Assembly: GCA_013203845.1 (NCBI GenBank)
Contig: JABMPE010000576.1
Span: 1 to 32,436 of the forward strand
Length of the DNA stretch: 32,436 nucleotides
DNA from: Rhodopirellula sp.
Lineage (GTDB): Bacteria; Planctomycetota; Planctomycetia; Planctomycetales; Planctomycetaceae
Direction of reading: 5' to 3'
Within the stretch, counting starts at the first letter, position 1; each line of letters opens with the position of its first letter. Below are positions 8,191-16,576 of this stretch, one piece after another. Position numbers and translations under genes: made by a program. Below the pieces are notes generated by a model. That model saw nothing but the letters and a program-made list of their open reading frames with translations. It did no database searches and was not told the DNA's origin.

Positions 8191-9603
8191 ATGATTACAT
8201 TAGCTGGCAATTCTGTCCGCCGCGGCAATGGCGTGACTCGTCGCTCGGCAATGCTTGCTGGAGCCACTGGCCTCGCTGGTCTTTCACTGGTTGACGTGCT
8301 GCGTGCTGAAGCCGCAGCCGGAACGGGTTCGTCTCGAAAGTCTGTAATCAACATCCACCTTGATGGCGGACCGCCTCAACTTGACACGATCGATATGAAA
8401 ATGTCGGCACCGTCAGAGATTCGCGGCGAGTTCTTCCCCGTGCAAACCGCGTTGCCTGGTTTCGAAATTTGCGAGTTGATGCCGCGCGTTGCCAGCATCG
8501 CTGATCGATTCGCATTTATCCGGTCGCTGGTCGGTTCGGCAGGACGGCACGACGGATTTCAGTGCCAGTCCGGATTTCTGTACAAAGATCTGGAGTCAAT
8601 GGGCGGTCGCCCGGCGATGGGTTCCGTCGTTTCGAAACTCCAGGGGGCTGCCGATGACGATGCACCGCCGTTTGTCGACCTGATGCAGGGGCGACCGCTG
8701 GTCAGGAACAGTGCGCGACCAGGATTTCTCGGGCCGGCACACAAGCCGTTCCGCCCTGACCTGTCGGAGATGTTTCATCGCCAGCTTGAAAAAGGGATGC
8801 AGGGCGAGCTGAATCGACTGGGCAACGACCATGTCATGAGTATGAAGCTGAATGAAAAGCTGTCGCTCGAACGTCTTGAAAGTCGAAGAGGCCTGCTTGG
8901 CGAACTCGATCAAATTCGGCGGAAGGTTGATGCCAGCGGCATGATGGACGCGATGGACTCATTTAATCAGCAGGCCGTCAGTATTCTGACATCCGGTCGA
9001 TTTGCCGAGGCTCTCGATCTGAGTCGAGAAGATACTCGCATGTTAAATCGATATACCGGGCAGGTTGTGTCCGATGTCTTCCAATTCGCTACAGCTGAGG
9101 GGGTTGAGGCGCCCCGAAAGTTTCTGCTGGCGCGACGGTTGATCGAAGCTGGCGTCCGTTGCGTCAGCGTTTCAATCAGCGACTTCGATACGCACTCCAG
9201 CAACTTTCCACGAATGCGAGCGTTACTTCCGATCGTTGATCACGGGCTGCACGCTCTCGTGACCGACCTTGAAGAGCGCGGCATGCTCGATGACGTGTCG
9301 ATTGTTGTCTGGGGCGAATTCGGTCGAACGCCGCGCATCGACCCTGAGACCGGCGGACGTCATCACTGGCCGCGAGTCGGGCCGGCGATCCTGGCCGGAG
9401 GCGGTATGAAGACCGGCCAGGTGATCGGTTCAACCGACCGGACAGCCAGCTCGGCGATTTCAAGACCGGTTCACTATAAAGACGTCATGGCGACACTGTT
9501 TAACCGTCTTGGCATCGACGCTCGAAACACGACCATCAGCGATCCTCAGGGCCGGCCTCAATACCTTCTCGACGAGGGCGAGCCAATGCCTGAGGTTGTG
9601 TGA
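8191..9603 (+). CDS. DUF1501 protein, Tat-exported, sulfatase-like fold
   Basis: A 470-residue protein starting at the ATG at 8191, which has AGGA 6 bases upstream. The N-terminus is a twin-arginine signal: TRRSAML at 16-22, a hydrophobic stretch ending near VDVLRAEAAA (about 34-43). The mature part has DUF1501 features: IHLDGGPPQLDTID (about 55-68), GRHDGF, DFDTHSSNF, and VVWGEFGRTPR followed by GRHHWP, whose Asp/His residues fit the metal site of the alkaline phosphatase/sulfatase superfamily. DUF1501 proteins are very abundant in planctomycetes, mostly paired with DUF1549/DUF1553 cytochrome-like proteins; here no such partner is adjacent. It is expected in the periplasm. The substrate is unknown. 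Confidence 0.92.
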   Translation: MITLAGNSVRRGNGVTRRSAMLAGATGLAGLSLVDVLRAEAAAGTGSSRKSVINIHLDGGPPQLDTIDMKMSAPSEIRGEFFPVQTALPGFEICELMPRVASIADRFAFIRSLVGSAGRHDGFQCQSGFLYKDLESMGGRPAMGSVVSKLQGAADDDAPPFVDLMQGRPLVRNSARPGFLGPAHKPFRPDLSEMFHRQLEKGMQGELNRLGNDHVMSMKLNEKLSLERLESRRGLLGELDQIRRKVDASGMMDAMDSFNQQAVSILTSGRFAEALDLSREDTRMLNRYTGQVVSDVFQFATAEGVEAPRKFLLARRLIEAGVRCVSVSISDFDTHSSNFPRMRALLPIVDHGLHALVTDLEERGMLDDVSIVVWGEFGRTPRIDPETGGRHHWPRVGPAILAGGGMKTGQVIGSTDRTASSAISRPVHYKDVMATLFNRLGIDARNTTISDPQGRPQYLLDEGEPMPEVV

Positions 9604-9670
9604 TCCTTCTCGCAACTGAAGCCTTGATTCATCAATCGGCTGCTGACGTTTTTCGGTGCTGCACGGATAG

Positions 9671-9832
9671 AAGATTTCAGCCAGCCGAAGCCATGTCGAT
9701 GAACTGAAACATGCTTTGCGGGATCGCGCAAAAGCGGTCCGGGCCCTTGCCGCCAGCGAAGAACGGTTCCGCATGCGGTGTGATCACTCGTCAGTTGGAA
9801 AAAATCGCGGTAAACCAGATTGCTCGATGTGA
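9671..9832 (+). pseudogene. Possible remnant of a PAS-domain sensor kinase
   Basis: Directly after a TAG stop at 9668-9670, a 53-codon open stretch reads ISASRSHVDELKHALRDRAK, then VRALAASEERFR, before becoming unlike any protein and ending at TGA (9830-9832). The coiled-coil run into ASEERFR is the classic entry to a PAS domain in hybrid histidine kinases. There is no ATG or other good start at its beginning and no PAS core after it. The reading on the opposite strand is Arg/Ser-rich and unlikely. It is 445 bases upstream of an orphan response regulator, which could be the partner of the lost kinase. The motif is seen; the pseudogene call is inference. Confidence 0.4.
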
Positions 9833-9841
9833 CCGGGGGAC

Positions 9842-10115
9842 ACAGCCAGAGGCTGTAGTTGCAGGACCGAATTAGATTTCAGGTAGTTTGCGGAAATGCA
9901 CTCCTGTTGCTGACCTCGCATTAACGGCTACAGTCCGTTGCGAATGTGGAATGCCTCAACTGACGTGCGATAATCCGACGATTCTGATGCGTGTGACTGG
10001 AAGGAAACTTTGCGACAATCTGCCTGACGCGAGAGAGACTCGCGGGTGGGGCAGATCTTCATCCCGGAATCCTTCTGTGCATCTTTCTGGCAGACCGGTT
10101 TGAGTCAGACACTCA
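9842..10115. repeat. Cluster of short perfect hairpins in a gene-free stretch
   Basis: Four perfect small inverted repeats lie in the gap between DUF1501 and the response regulator: ACAGCC/GGCTGT with a 3-base loop (9842-9856), AACGG/CCGTT with a 7-base loop (9923-9939), CGCGAG/CTCGCG with a 5-base loop (10028-10044), and TGAGT/ACTCA with a 5-base loop (10101-10115). None is followed by a T run, so they are not typical terminators. They could be parts of a structured RNA, decayed extragenic repeats, or chance. The rest of 9833-10276 holds no gene I can recognise. Confidence 0.35.
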
Positions 10116-10276
10116 GTACGGAGTCATTTAAGCGGTGGTTGTCGGCCGCGCTGGAAGCCTGAAATAGCCGGGTGTCATTACTGATTTCTCTGTTCCCTTC
10201 CTTGTGTGTCCAGAAGGTTATTCTGGTTTCTGATCCGAACCAGTGGGCCAGCCCCACACCACTGTGAGTACAGATT

Positions 10277-11008
10277 GTGGAGATTCCGATTTCATCATCA
10301 CCAGTTGTTTCTCCCACCCGCATGCACGGTTGCGTCCACGTTGTCGACGACGAGTTATTTGTCCGTGAGTCCGTGCAGCTGCTGGCAACATCGATGAATC
10401 TGCCGTGTGAGACTTATGAATCTGCGGAAGACTTTACCGAAAGATTTCGACCAGGCAGCCCTGGATGCCTCGTCGTCGATCTGTTTCTCACAGGGCGTAA
10501 CGGATTCAGCCTGCTGCGAGAGTATTCCGACCCACGGTTCCTGATTCCCGCAATTGCAATCAGCGGAAGTCTCGATTCGCGTCTGTCGTTAAGAGCGATT
10601 CAGGAAGGAGCGGTGACGTTTCTCAACAAGGACTGTGAACAGCAGGAACTCGGACGCGCGATATCAATGTGTCTCCGACTTGCCAACGACGCGGAAAGTG
10701 TCATTGGTCACGAACGCCCACTTCAGGCAGGGCTGGAACAGCTTTCGAATTCTGAAAAGGTCGTGCTCGATCATTTGATTCAGGGAATGCCGAATCGAGC
10801 CATCGCCAAGGCACTCAATGTCAGCGAGCGGACACTGGAACGTCGGCGAGCCTCGCTGCTTTCCAAGCTCAACGCCAGATCAGCCGCTGAGGCTGCACAC
10901 ATGGTCGGACTTGTGAGTCGCGAAGAAGGCGTGCTGCGTCGGCGCTGGCCAGTTCCGGCAGAACTGCTGGCTGGCGTGCTCTCGGACGACGATCAGCGGC
11001 ATCCGTAA
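10277..11008 (+). CDS. FixJ/NarL-type response regulator, orphan
   Basis: A 243-residue two-domain transcription regulator. The receiver domain starts at about residue 19 (CVHVVDDE, Asp24/Asp25 acidic pocket), with the phosphoacceptor Asp68 in LVVDLF, the switch Ser96 in AISGS, and Lys118 in FLNKD. A LuxR-type helix-turn-helix follows at about 155-212: LSNSEKVVLDHL, then MPNRAIAKALNVSERTLERR. The 10277 start is a GTG; an ATG at 10322 would place the start just before the receiver domain and is an equal choice, since neither has a good ribosome site. No histidine kinase gene is intact nearby. The C-terminal 30 residues are extra and basic. It is 294 bases upstream of the glycosyltransferase cluster and may control it, but that is inference. 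Confidence 0.85.
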   Translation: MEIPISSSPVVSPTRMHGCVHVVDDELFVRESVQLLATSMNLPCETYESAEDFTERFRPGSPGCLVVDLFLTGRNGFSLLREYSDPRFLIPAIAISGSLDSRLSLRAIQEGAVTFLNKDCEQQELGRAISMCLRLANDAESVIGHERPLQAGLEQLSNSEKVVLDHLIQGMPNRAIAKALNVSERTLERRRASLLSKLNARSAAEAAHMVGLVSREEGVLRRRWPVPAELLAGVLSDDDQRHP

Positions 11009-11302
11009 AGTCAGAACCGGGCAACAGCGATCTCTCGACACGATTAAAATCCGCTGAAGCCTTACCAACCGTACGCCCGGATCATTCGCGAGATTCGCCA
11101 TAAGCAGCGCAACGTCTGGTAATGCCATCGACGATTTCCGATTCGCGGGTGATTCCCGGCAAATGCCCTGTCGCCGCAGACCTGTCGTTCGAATGCGACC
11201 TAGATTGCAAAGGAGGGGCTCTGCGCCTGCTCACAAGCATTCGTGTGGTCGCACAGAAAGTCATTCTGATGTGACTAACTGCCTCGAACGGAACAACGTG
11301 CC

Positions 11303-12475
11303 ATGACTTCGCCCGGAACTTACGAAACGACTCGGACGGACGCTTCCACAGCATCTTTAGACGCCACGGTCCAGCCGTCTGCGAGGAAACTGCGAGTCTG
11401 TCACGTGAGCATGTGCCTGCTGACGGGTGGACTTGAGCGGTTGCTCGTCGAATTCGGAACGAACCGCGACGGCGAACGCTTCGAGACAAGCTTCGTCGCG
11501 CTCGACGGCATGGGAGCCCCAGCCGAAGAGTTGCAGCAACAGGGTCACCATGTTGAATGCGTCGCTGACCTTGTGTCCGGCAAACTGGCTCGCCTGCGAC
11601 GGCTGACAAAGATCTTCCGCGACGGTCAATTTGACGTCGTTCATACGCACAACACGCTGGCTCATTTTTACGGAGCCATTGCGGCCAGACTCGCCGGAGT
11701 TCCAGTTGTTGTGAATACTCAACACGGACGTGGTTGCGGAAAGAGCTGGAAAGCAAAACTGCAGTTTCGCCTGGCAAATCGACTGACCGATCGCGTGGTC
11801 GGAGTTTCTGAAGACGCCGCGAAACTTTGCCGCAACGACGATGCCCGTTCAGCCGATCGTACGATCGCACTCTGGAACGGCGTCGATCTGGATCGCTTTG
11901 AATATCGAGGTCCGTCGACACAGCCAGTCGCCATCAGCGTGGCGAGACTTTCGCCGGAGAAAGATTTCGCGACTCTGCTGCGGGCGACCTGGATTCTGAT
12001 CAAGGATCGGCCTGACTTTCGTCTGAAGATTGTCGGTGACGGCGCAGAACGGCAGAAGCTGGAACAACTGGCTGACGACCTCAGCCTGAACCACCACGTG
12101 GAATTTCTGGGGGAACGCAGCGACATCTCAAAGCTGCTGCCTCAGGCCGGATTTTTTGTCTCGTCATCGCGAACCGAGGGCATCTCACTGACGTTACTGG
12201 AAGCGATGTCCGTGGGGTTGCCGGTTGTCACGACGCGAGTTGGCGGCAATCCGGAAATCGTGGTCGACGGTAAAACCGGTCGTCTGGTTTCTCCAGACAG
12301 CCCTGAAGAACTCGCACTGGCGATGCGTGACCTGCTGCAGGATCAGGAAGCGTGGCCGGTTTACGGTGAGCTGGCGAGACAACGCGTCGAGCAGCATTTC
12401 AATGTGCGAAACATGGTACGGCAGTACGAAGACCTGTATCGCGAACTGCTTAATGACCGGGCTGGCCGCGTCTGA
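11303..12475 (+). CDS. GT4 family glycosyltransferase
   Basis: A 390-residue GT-B fold enzyme, most likely adding a sugar from a nucleotide donor to a lipid-linked or polysaccharide acceptor at the cytoplasmic membrane face. N-terminal half: TGGLERLLVE (41-50) is the glycine-rich acceptor-side loop, then VVHTHN (112-117). C-terminal half: SVARLSPEKDF (212-222), VGDGAER (244-250) and the EX7E motif Glu292 to Glu300 in TEGISLTLLEAM, which binds the donor nucleotide sugar. The first 28 residues are polar, Ser/Thr-rich and not part of the fold, so a later start is possible, although none is obvious. It begins the glycan cluster; a 190-base gap separates it from the next gene. Confidence 0.92.
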   Translation: MTSPGTYETTRTDASTASLDATVQPSARKLRVCHVSMCLLTGGLERLLVEFGTNRDGERFETSFVALDGMGAPAEELQQQGHHVECVADLVSGKLARLRRLTKIFRDGQFDVVHTHNTLAHFYGAIAARLAGVPVVVNTQHGRGCGKSWKAKLQFRLANRLTDRVVGVSEDAAKLCRNDDARSADRTIALWNGVDLDRFEYRGPSTQPVAISVARLSPEKDFATLLRATWILIKDRPDFRLKIVGDGAERQKLEQLADDLSLNHHVEFLGERSDISKLLPQAGFFVSSSRTEGISLTLLEAMSVGLPVVTTRVGGNPEIVVDGKTGRLVSPDSPEELALAMRDLLQDQEAWPVYGELARQRVEQHFNVRNMVRQYEDLYRELLNDRAGRV

Positions 12476-12665
12476 TGAAAGGCGGTCTGAATCACGACGA
12501 GTCCTTATCTGATTTTCTGTTCCAGGACTGAAACACCTGATTCCAGCCATGTGGAAGTGACTGCAATTTACGAGCAAGCAAAACAGCAGCCGGAACGGCA
12601 AGCGTCGATGTCGTTCAACGAAACCGTTGAATTCACCGTGGCTGTTGCTGCCTGAGACTCTTTTC

Positions 12666-13919
12666 ATGAAGACATTATTTCTTAGTTCGGTCTATCCGAA
12701 TCCGGCATCGTCGGTGCGTGGAACGTTCAATCGAATGCTCTGTCACGCTCTGAACGAAATCGGAGAGGTTCGCGTCGTTGCGCCGTTGCCATGGCCCGAG
12801 GTCGTTGTCGGATTGGCAAAGCGAATGGCTCACGTTTCAGAACGAACAGCAAAGCCGACCGAAGATTCACTCGCGGATGTTGATCGCGACAAAGTTCAAG
12901 TGGATCGTCCCGTGTTCTTCTATCCGCCCAAAATCATGCGGCATCACTACGGACAGTTCATGTGGTGGTCGGTTCGGAAGTGTGTTGAGCGGGCAACTTC
13001 GGACTTCAAACCGGACTGGGTCCTCAGCTACTGGGCTCACCCTGATGGCGCAGCGGGCTTGAGAGCGGCTCGAATGTCTGGGGCAAAATCAGCGGTCATC
13101 ATTGGTGGCTCGGACGTTCTGCTCCTGACCAAAGATCGCCAGCGTTGCGAGCAGATCAAGCGGGTTCTGATTCAGTCCGACGCGGTGCTCACGGTGTGTG
13201 ACGGCTTGAAAGAACGAGTGATCGATCTTGGCGTGCCGGCTGAGCGTGTTCACACACTTTACCAGGGAATCGATCCAGACGTTTTCTCTCAGCGTGATCA
13301 AACGGGCGCTCGCCAGCGACTCAGACTTTCCGCAGTCGATCCCGTATTTGTCTGGGTCGGGCGAATGGTCTCAATCAAACGACTCGACGTCCTGGTCAAG
13401 GCGTTTGAAATGGTGGCGAGGCAGCGACCGGACGCGAAGCTGTACCTGCTGGGTGAGGGTGCCGGCGAGAGATCAACACGTGAACTGGTGGCCGCCAGCG
13501 GTCTGAGTAACTCTGTCGTCTTTGTCGGGCCGGTGCAGCAGAGTCAGCTTCCCGACTGGTACGGCGCCGCTGACGCGACGTTGCTTTCAAGCGAGTCGGA
13601 AGGCTTGCCGAATGTTCTGAGAGAATCGCTGGCCTGCGGCACGCCCTGGGTCTCAACGAACGTCGGCAGCGTTCAGGAAATCGCTGCTGCAGATCACTCG
13701 ATCATCGTTCCGGTCGGAGACGCGAAGAGTCTGGCCAACGGAATTCTGCAGAGTCTGGAGTCGATCTATAAGAACGGTGCCGCCAACTATCGAGCGCGAA
13801 CCTGGAACGACACGGCAGTCGATCTTACAAACATCATGTCGGTCGCTGATCGTCCGCGAGAAACTCCGCGAGATGTTGAGATGATCGCACGGCCTGAACT
13901 GCAGGAGACGCGATCATGA
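12666..13919 (+). CDS. GT4 family glycosyltransferase
   Basis: A 417-residue GT-B fold glycosyltransferase. I moved the start to the ATG at 12666, where the protein begins MKTLFLSSVYPNP, a normal GT4 beginning; the frame is open from 12627 but adds 13 residues without similarity. Motifs: SSVRGTF after the first strand, SYWAHPDG (about 121-128), YQGIDPDVF (about 199-207), VGRMVSIKRLD (about 231-241), LGEGAG and the EX7E motif (Glu312 to Glu320, EGLPNVLRE). The MKTLFLSS-type N-terminus and LSYWAHPDG resemble enzymes making colanic-acid-like or teichuronic-type polysaccharides, but the donor sugar cannot be told. It overlaps the next gene by four bases (ATGA), which suggests coupled translation. 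Confidence 0.92.
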   Translation: MKTLFLSSVYPNPASSVRGTFNRMLCHALNEIGEVRVVAPLPWPEVVVGLAKRMAHVSERTAKPTEDSLADVDRDKVQVDRPVFFYPPKIMRHHYGQFMWWSVRKCVERATSDFKPDWVLSYWAHPDGAAGLRAARMSGAKSAVIIGGSDVLLLTKDRQRCEQIKRVLIQSDAVLTVCDGLKERVIDLGVPAERVHTLYQGIDPDVFSQRDQTGARQRLRLSAVDPVFVWVGRMVSIKRLDVLVKAFEMVARQRPDAKLYLLGEGAGERSTRELVAASGLSNSVVFVGPVQQSQLPDWYGAADATLLSSESEGLPNVLRESLACGTPWVSTNVGSVQEIAAADHSIIVPVGDAKSLANGILQSLESIYKNGAANYRARTWNDTAVDLTNIMSVADRPRETPRDVEMIARPELQETRS

Positions 13920-15418
13920 ACACCCTGCCTGATGGCACACCGATCCGCCGAGTGCTCGTCGTTGCTTATGTGTTTCCTCCTGCCGGGGGAGCAGGTGTGC
14001 AACGGGTGACCAAGTTTGTGAAATACCTGCCGGAATTCGGCTGGGACTGCTCGGTCCTGACCGTTGCCAATCCGTCAGTGCCGGTTTTTGATGAGACGCT
14101 TTCCCGGGATGTTCCTGAGTCAACCGTCGTGCGTCTGGCGCGAACTCTGGAACCGGGGTACGCATTAAAGAACGCCGTATCGGCTGGTAGCGACGGGACG
14201 AACTCGGCTTCGGCCAGGTCAGTTGGTGGCTTCAGAAAGTTGCTGAAGTCGATTGTCCGCGCGGCAGGTAACGCCATTCTTCAGCCGGACGCACAGATTT
14301 TGTGGTATCCCGGAGCGGTCAAAGAAGGCCTGCGGCTTCTGAGTGAACTGAAGCATGACGCGATCTTTGTCACCGCACCACCATTTTCATCATTCGTGAC
14401 CGGAGCCGCTTTAAGCCGTCGAAGCGGCTTGCCGTTGATTGTCGATTATCGAGACGAGTGGGGGATCAGTAATCAGTTTCAGGAGAATCGGCAAAAGTCG
14501 AGTCTGTCTCAACGACTGCAGGAGCATATGCAACGAACGGTGCTGCGGCAGTCGTCGGCAGTCATCGCGACGACTGGCCGGAGTGCTGCGTCCATCGAAG
14601 AATCCGTGCAGCAGGCTGGCGGCAACTCCAGCGTGACGTGCATTTACAACGGTTACGACGCGGCAGACTTTGCGTCCGCGTCGAATGCCCCCGCCGAATG
14701 CGAAAAACCAAATACGGGGGAGTCCAACCACGCGACTGAAGATTCTGTGACTGAAGCCTCCGATCGAAAGCTGCGAATCGCGTATGTCGGCACACTCTGG
14801 AATCTGACATCCATCGAGCCGATCGTCGCGGCGATCGAGAAGCTGGCTGTTGACGCTCCGGAACAAGCATCACGAATTGAGCTTGTCGTCGCGGGACGTC
14901 GGACCGGGGCACAGGATGAAATTCTCAATCGCCTTGAGTCGTTACCCTGCCAGTTGATTTGCAACGGCTACGTCGATCATCAGCGGGCGATTGAGATCAT
15001 GAGCGACGCCGACGTCCAGTGCCTGCTGTTGTCTGACGTGCCGGAAGCTGGTCGAGTCGTGCCGGCAAAGACGTTCGAATATCTCGCGCTGAGACGCCGC
15101 ATTCTGTACGTCGGTCCGCCAGGCGAAGTCCGCGAAATTCTGGCTGACTTTCCTCAGGCTGATTCGTTTTCACCATCTCAGGTGGCGGAAATTGCGGACT
15201 ATTTCAGCCGGAATCTCAGTGATTCAGCACCCGGATTCACCACGAACGAAACTTTATCGGCCATCCGTTTCGAGCGCCGCACGCTGGCTCAGCAGTTGGC
15301 CGATCTCCTGAATCAAGCCTGCAGTGCTGGCATAGAAAGTCCGATGCCGGTCGTCAATTGTCAATTCCACAAAGCTGAGCAGGTTGAGCAATTCGAGAAC
15401 GCGGAGGTTACCGCATGA
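13916..15418 (+). CDS. GT4-like glycosyltransferase, divergent
   Basis: A 500-residue protein starting in the ATGA overlap with the previous gene. The N-terminal half has AYVFPPAGGAGVQRV (17-31), TAPPFSSF and the DYRDEWG signature, typical of the WbuB-like subset of GT4 enzymes. The C-terminal half has AYVGTLWNLTSIEPIV and ends in VVPAKTFEYLA, in place of the usual EX7E spacing; the same shift is seen in that subset. An insert of about 30 residues, rich in Glu, Ser and Thr, lies near the domain border (about residues 257-283). Likely role: a step in surface polysaccharide assembly. It overlaps the GT2 gene by four bases. The donor and acceptor are unknown. Confidence 0.85.
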   Translation: MNTLPDGTPIRRVLVVAYVFPPAGGAGVQRVTKFVKYLPEFGWDCSVLTVANPSVPVFDETLSRDVPESTVVRLARTLEPGYALKNAVSAGSDGTNSASARSVGGFRKLLKSIVRAAGNAILQPDAQILWYPGAVKEGLRLLSELKHDAIFVTAPPFSSFVTGAALSRRSGLPLIVDYRDEWGISNQFQENRQKSSLSQRLQEHMQRTVLRQSSAVIATTGRSAASIEESVQQAGGNSSVTCIYNGYDAADFASASNAPAECEKPNTGESNHATEDSVTEASDRKLRIAYVGTLWNLTSIEPIVAAIEKLAVDAPEQASRIELVVAGRRTGAQDEILNRLESLPCQLICNGYVDHQRAIEIMSDADVQCLLLSDVPEAGRVVPAKTFEYLALRRRILYVGPPGEVREILADFPQADSFSPSQVAEIADYFSRNLSDSAPGFTTNETLSAIRFERRTLAQQLADLLNQACSAGIESPMPVVNCQFHKAEQVEQFENAEVTA

Positions 15419-16551
15419 CCGAGTTTCTGTTCTGGTTGAGTCTCGCCGGACTGGTCTACATTTATCTCGGCTACCCGCTTCTGGTGAAGGGGTTGGCCAG
15501 GCTGTTCCCGATGCGCCGTGAGCGGCATCCCGTTGAACAGAAGGTTTCGATTGTGATCGCGTGTCACAATGAATCGGAGCGAATTCGGACCAAACTGGCG
15601 GAGCTGTTTCAGTCCACACAGTCGTGCCTGATCGATGAAGTACTGATCGGTTCGGACGGTTCGAATGATGATATTGCTGCGTCGGTTTCGGCTTTGAATA
15701 ACTCGCGTGTCCGGCTGGTCGAGTTTCCAGAACGCCGCGGCAAGCCGGCTGTTTTGAACGACCTTGTTCCGCAATGTCGTAACGAGATCGTCGTCCTGTG
15801 CGATGCACGGCAGATTCTGTCAGACGATGCCATTCCGGAATTGCTGGCGAACTTTGCCGATCCCAAAGTGGGTGTAGTCTCGGGCGAGCTAATGTTCCGC
15901 CGGTCATCGTCTGACTCGGCAGCGGGACGTGGCATCGGAGCCTACTGGCGGTATGAAAAGATGATTCGCCGGGCAGAAGGTCAGTTTCGCAGCGTGCCAG
16001 GAGCAACCGGTGCGTTGTACGCGATTCGGCGGAAAGCGTTTCAACCCATCCCGGAATCAACGCTGCTTGACGACGTCGTGATTCCCATGATCGCGGTCAC
16101 GCAAGGTTGGCACTGCGTTTTCGAACGGAAAGCAATTGCCTGGGACGACCCATCCAGTTCACTCGGACGGGAAGCAATCCGGAAACGTCGGACAATTGCC
16201 GGTGCCGCGCAGTTGATCGTTCATCATCCGTCCTGGCTGCTGCCCTGGAAAAATCCAATCTGGCTGGAATTCATGTCGCACAAGATCCTGCGGCTGGTCT
16301 CGCCGGCACTGCTGGTGATCGTTGCGGTCACCAACGTTCTGCTCCTGGGCCAGCTTCCGTATTCACTGTTGCTGCTGGGGCAAATCTGCTTCTACTACTC
16401 AGCCTTTGCTGGCTGGATCTGCCAGAAAATTGGAAGACCATCGTCGATCTTCGGCATTCAGGCGATGTTCTTCACTCTGAATGTGACGACGGTGGCAGCG
16501 TTGTTTGACGCAGTACGAGGCCGATTCCGGGTGACATGGCAGCGGACGTAA
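15415..16551 (+). CDS. GT2 family membrane glycosyltransferase
   Basis: A 378-residue processive-type GT2 enzyme. One membrane segment at about 4-25 is followed by the GT-A domain: VSIVIACHNE (44-53), SDGSNDD (80-86), LCDARQ (129-133; the DxD-type metal site), TLLDDVVIP (216-224) with the catalytic-base aspartates, and RKRRTIAG (256-263) as the acceptor-side arginine motif. Three membrane segments follow at about 295-312, 315-336 and 345-365. This arrangement suits an inner-membrane enzyme that adds or polymerises sugars at the cytoplasmic face, as in exopolysaccharide synthesis. Its start lies in the ATGA overlap with the preceding gene. Convergent with the zinc-ribbon gene, 25 bases away. 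No Wzx or Wzy gene is present in the window. Confidence 0.9.
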   Translation: MTEFLFWLSLAGLVYIYLGYPLLVKGLARLFPMRRERHPVEQKVSIVIACHNESERIRTKLAELFQSTQSCLIDEVLIGSDGSNDDIAASVSALNNSRVRLVEFPERRGKPAVLNDLVPQCRNEIVVLCDARQILSDDAIPELLANFADPKVGVVSGELMFRRSSSDSAAGRGIGAYWRYEKMIRRAEGQFRSVPGATGALYAIRRKAFQPIPESTLLDDVVIPMIAVTQGWHCVFERKAIAWDDPSSSLGREAIRKRRTIAGAAQLIVHHPSWLLPWKNPIWLEFMSHKILRLVSPALLVIVAVTNVLLLGQLPYSLLLLGQICFYYSAFAGWICQKIGRPSSIFGIQAMFFTLNVTTVAALFDAVRGRFRVTWQRT

Positions 16552-16576
16552 TCGTCCCCACTGGTTCTCAACAACG

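Noticed and set aside
9888-10103. 71-codon plus-strand frame
   Set aside because: Low protein likeness, no ribosome site, and it spans two of the hairpins.
12500-12529. AGTCCT/AGGACT inverted repeat after the first GT4 gene
   Set aside because: Six-base arms with an 18-base loop and no T run; too weak to call a terminator.
12551-12655. 34-codon frame just before the second GT4 gene
   Set aside because: GTG start without a ribosome site, mixed codon ends, and no recognisable family.
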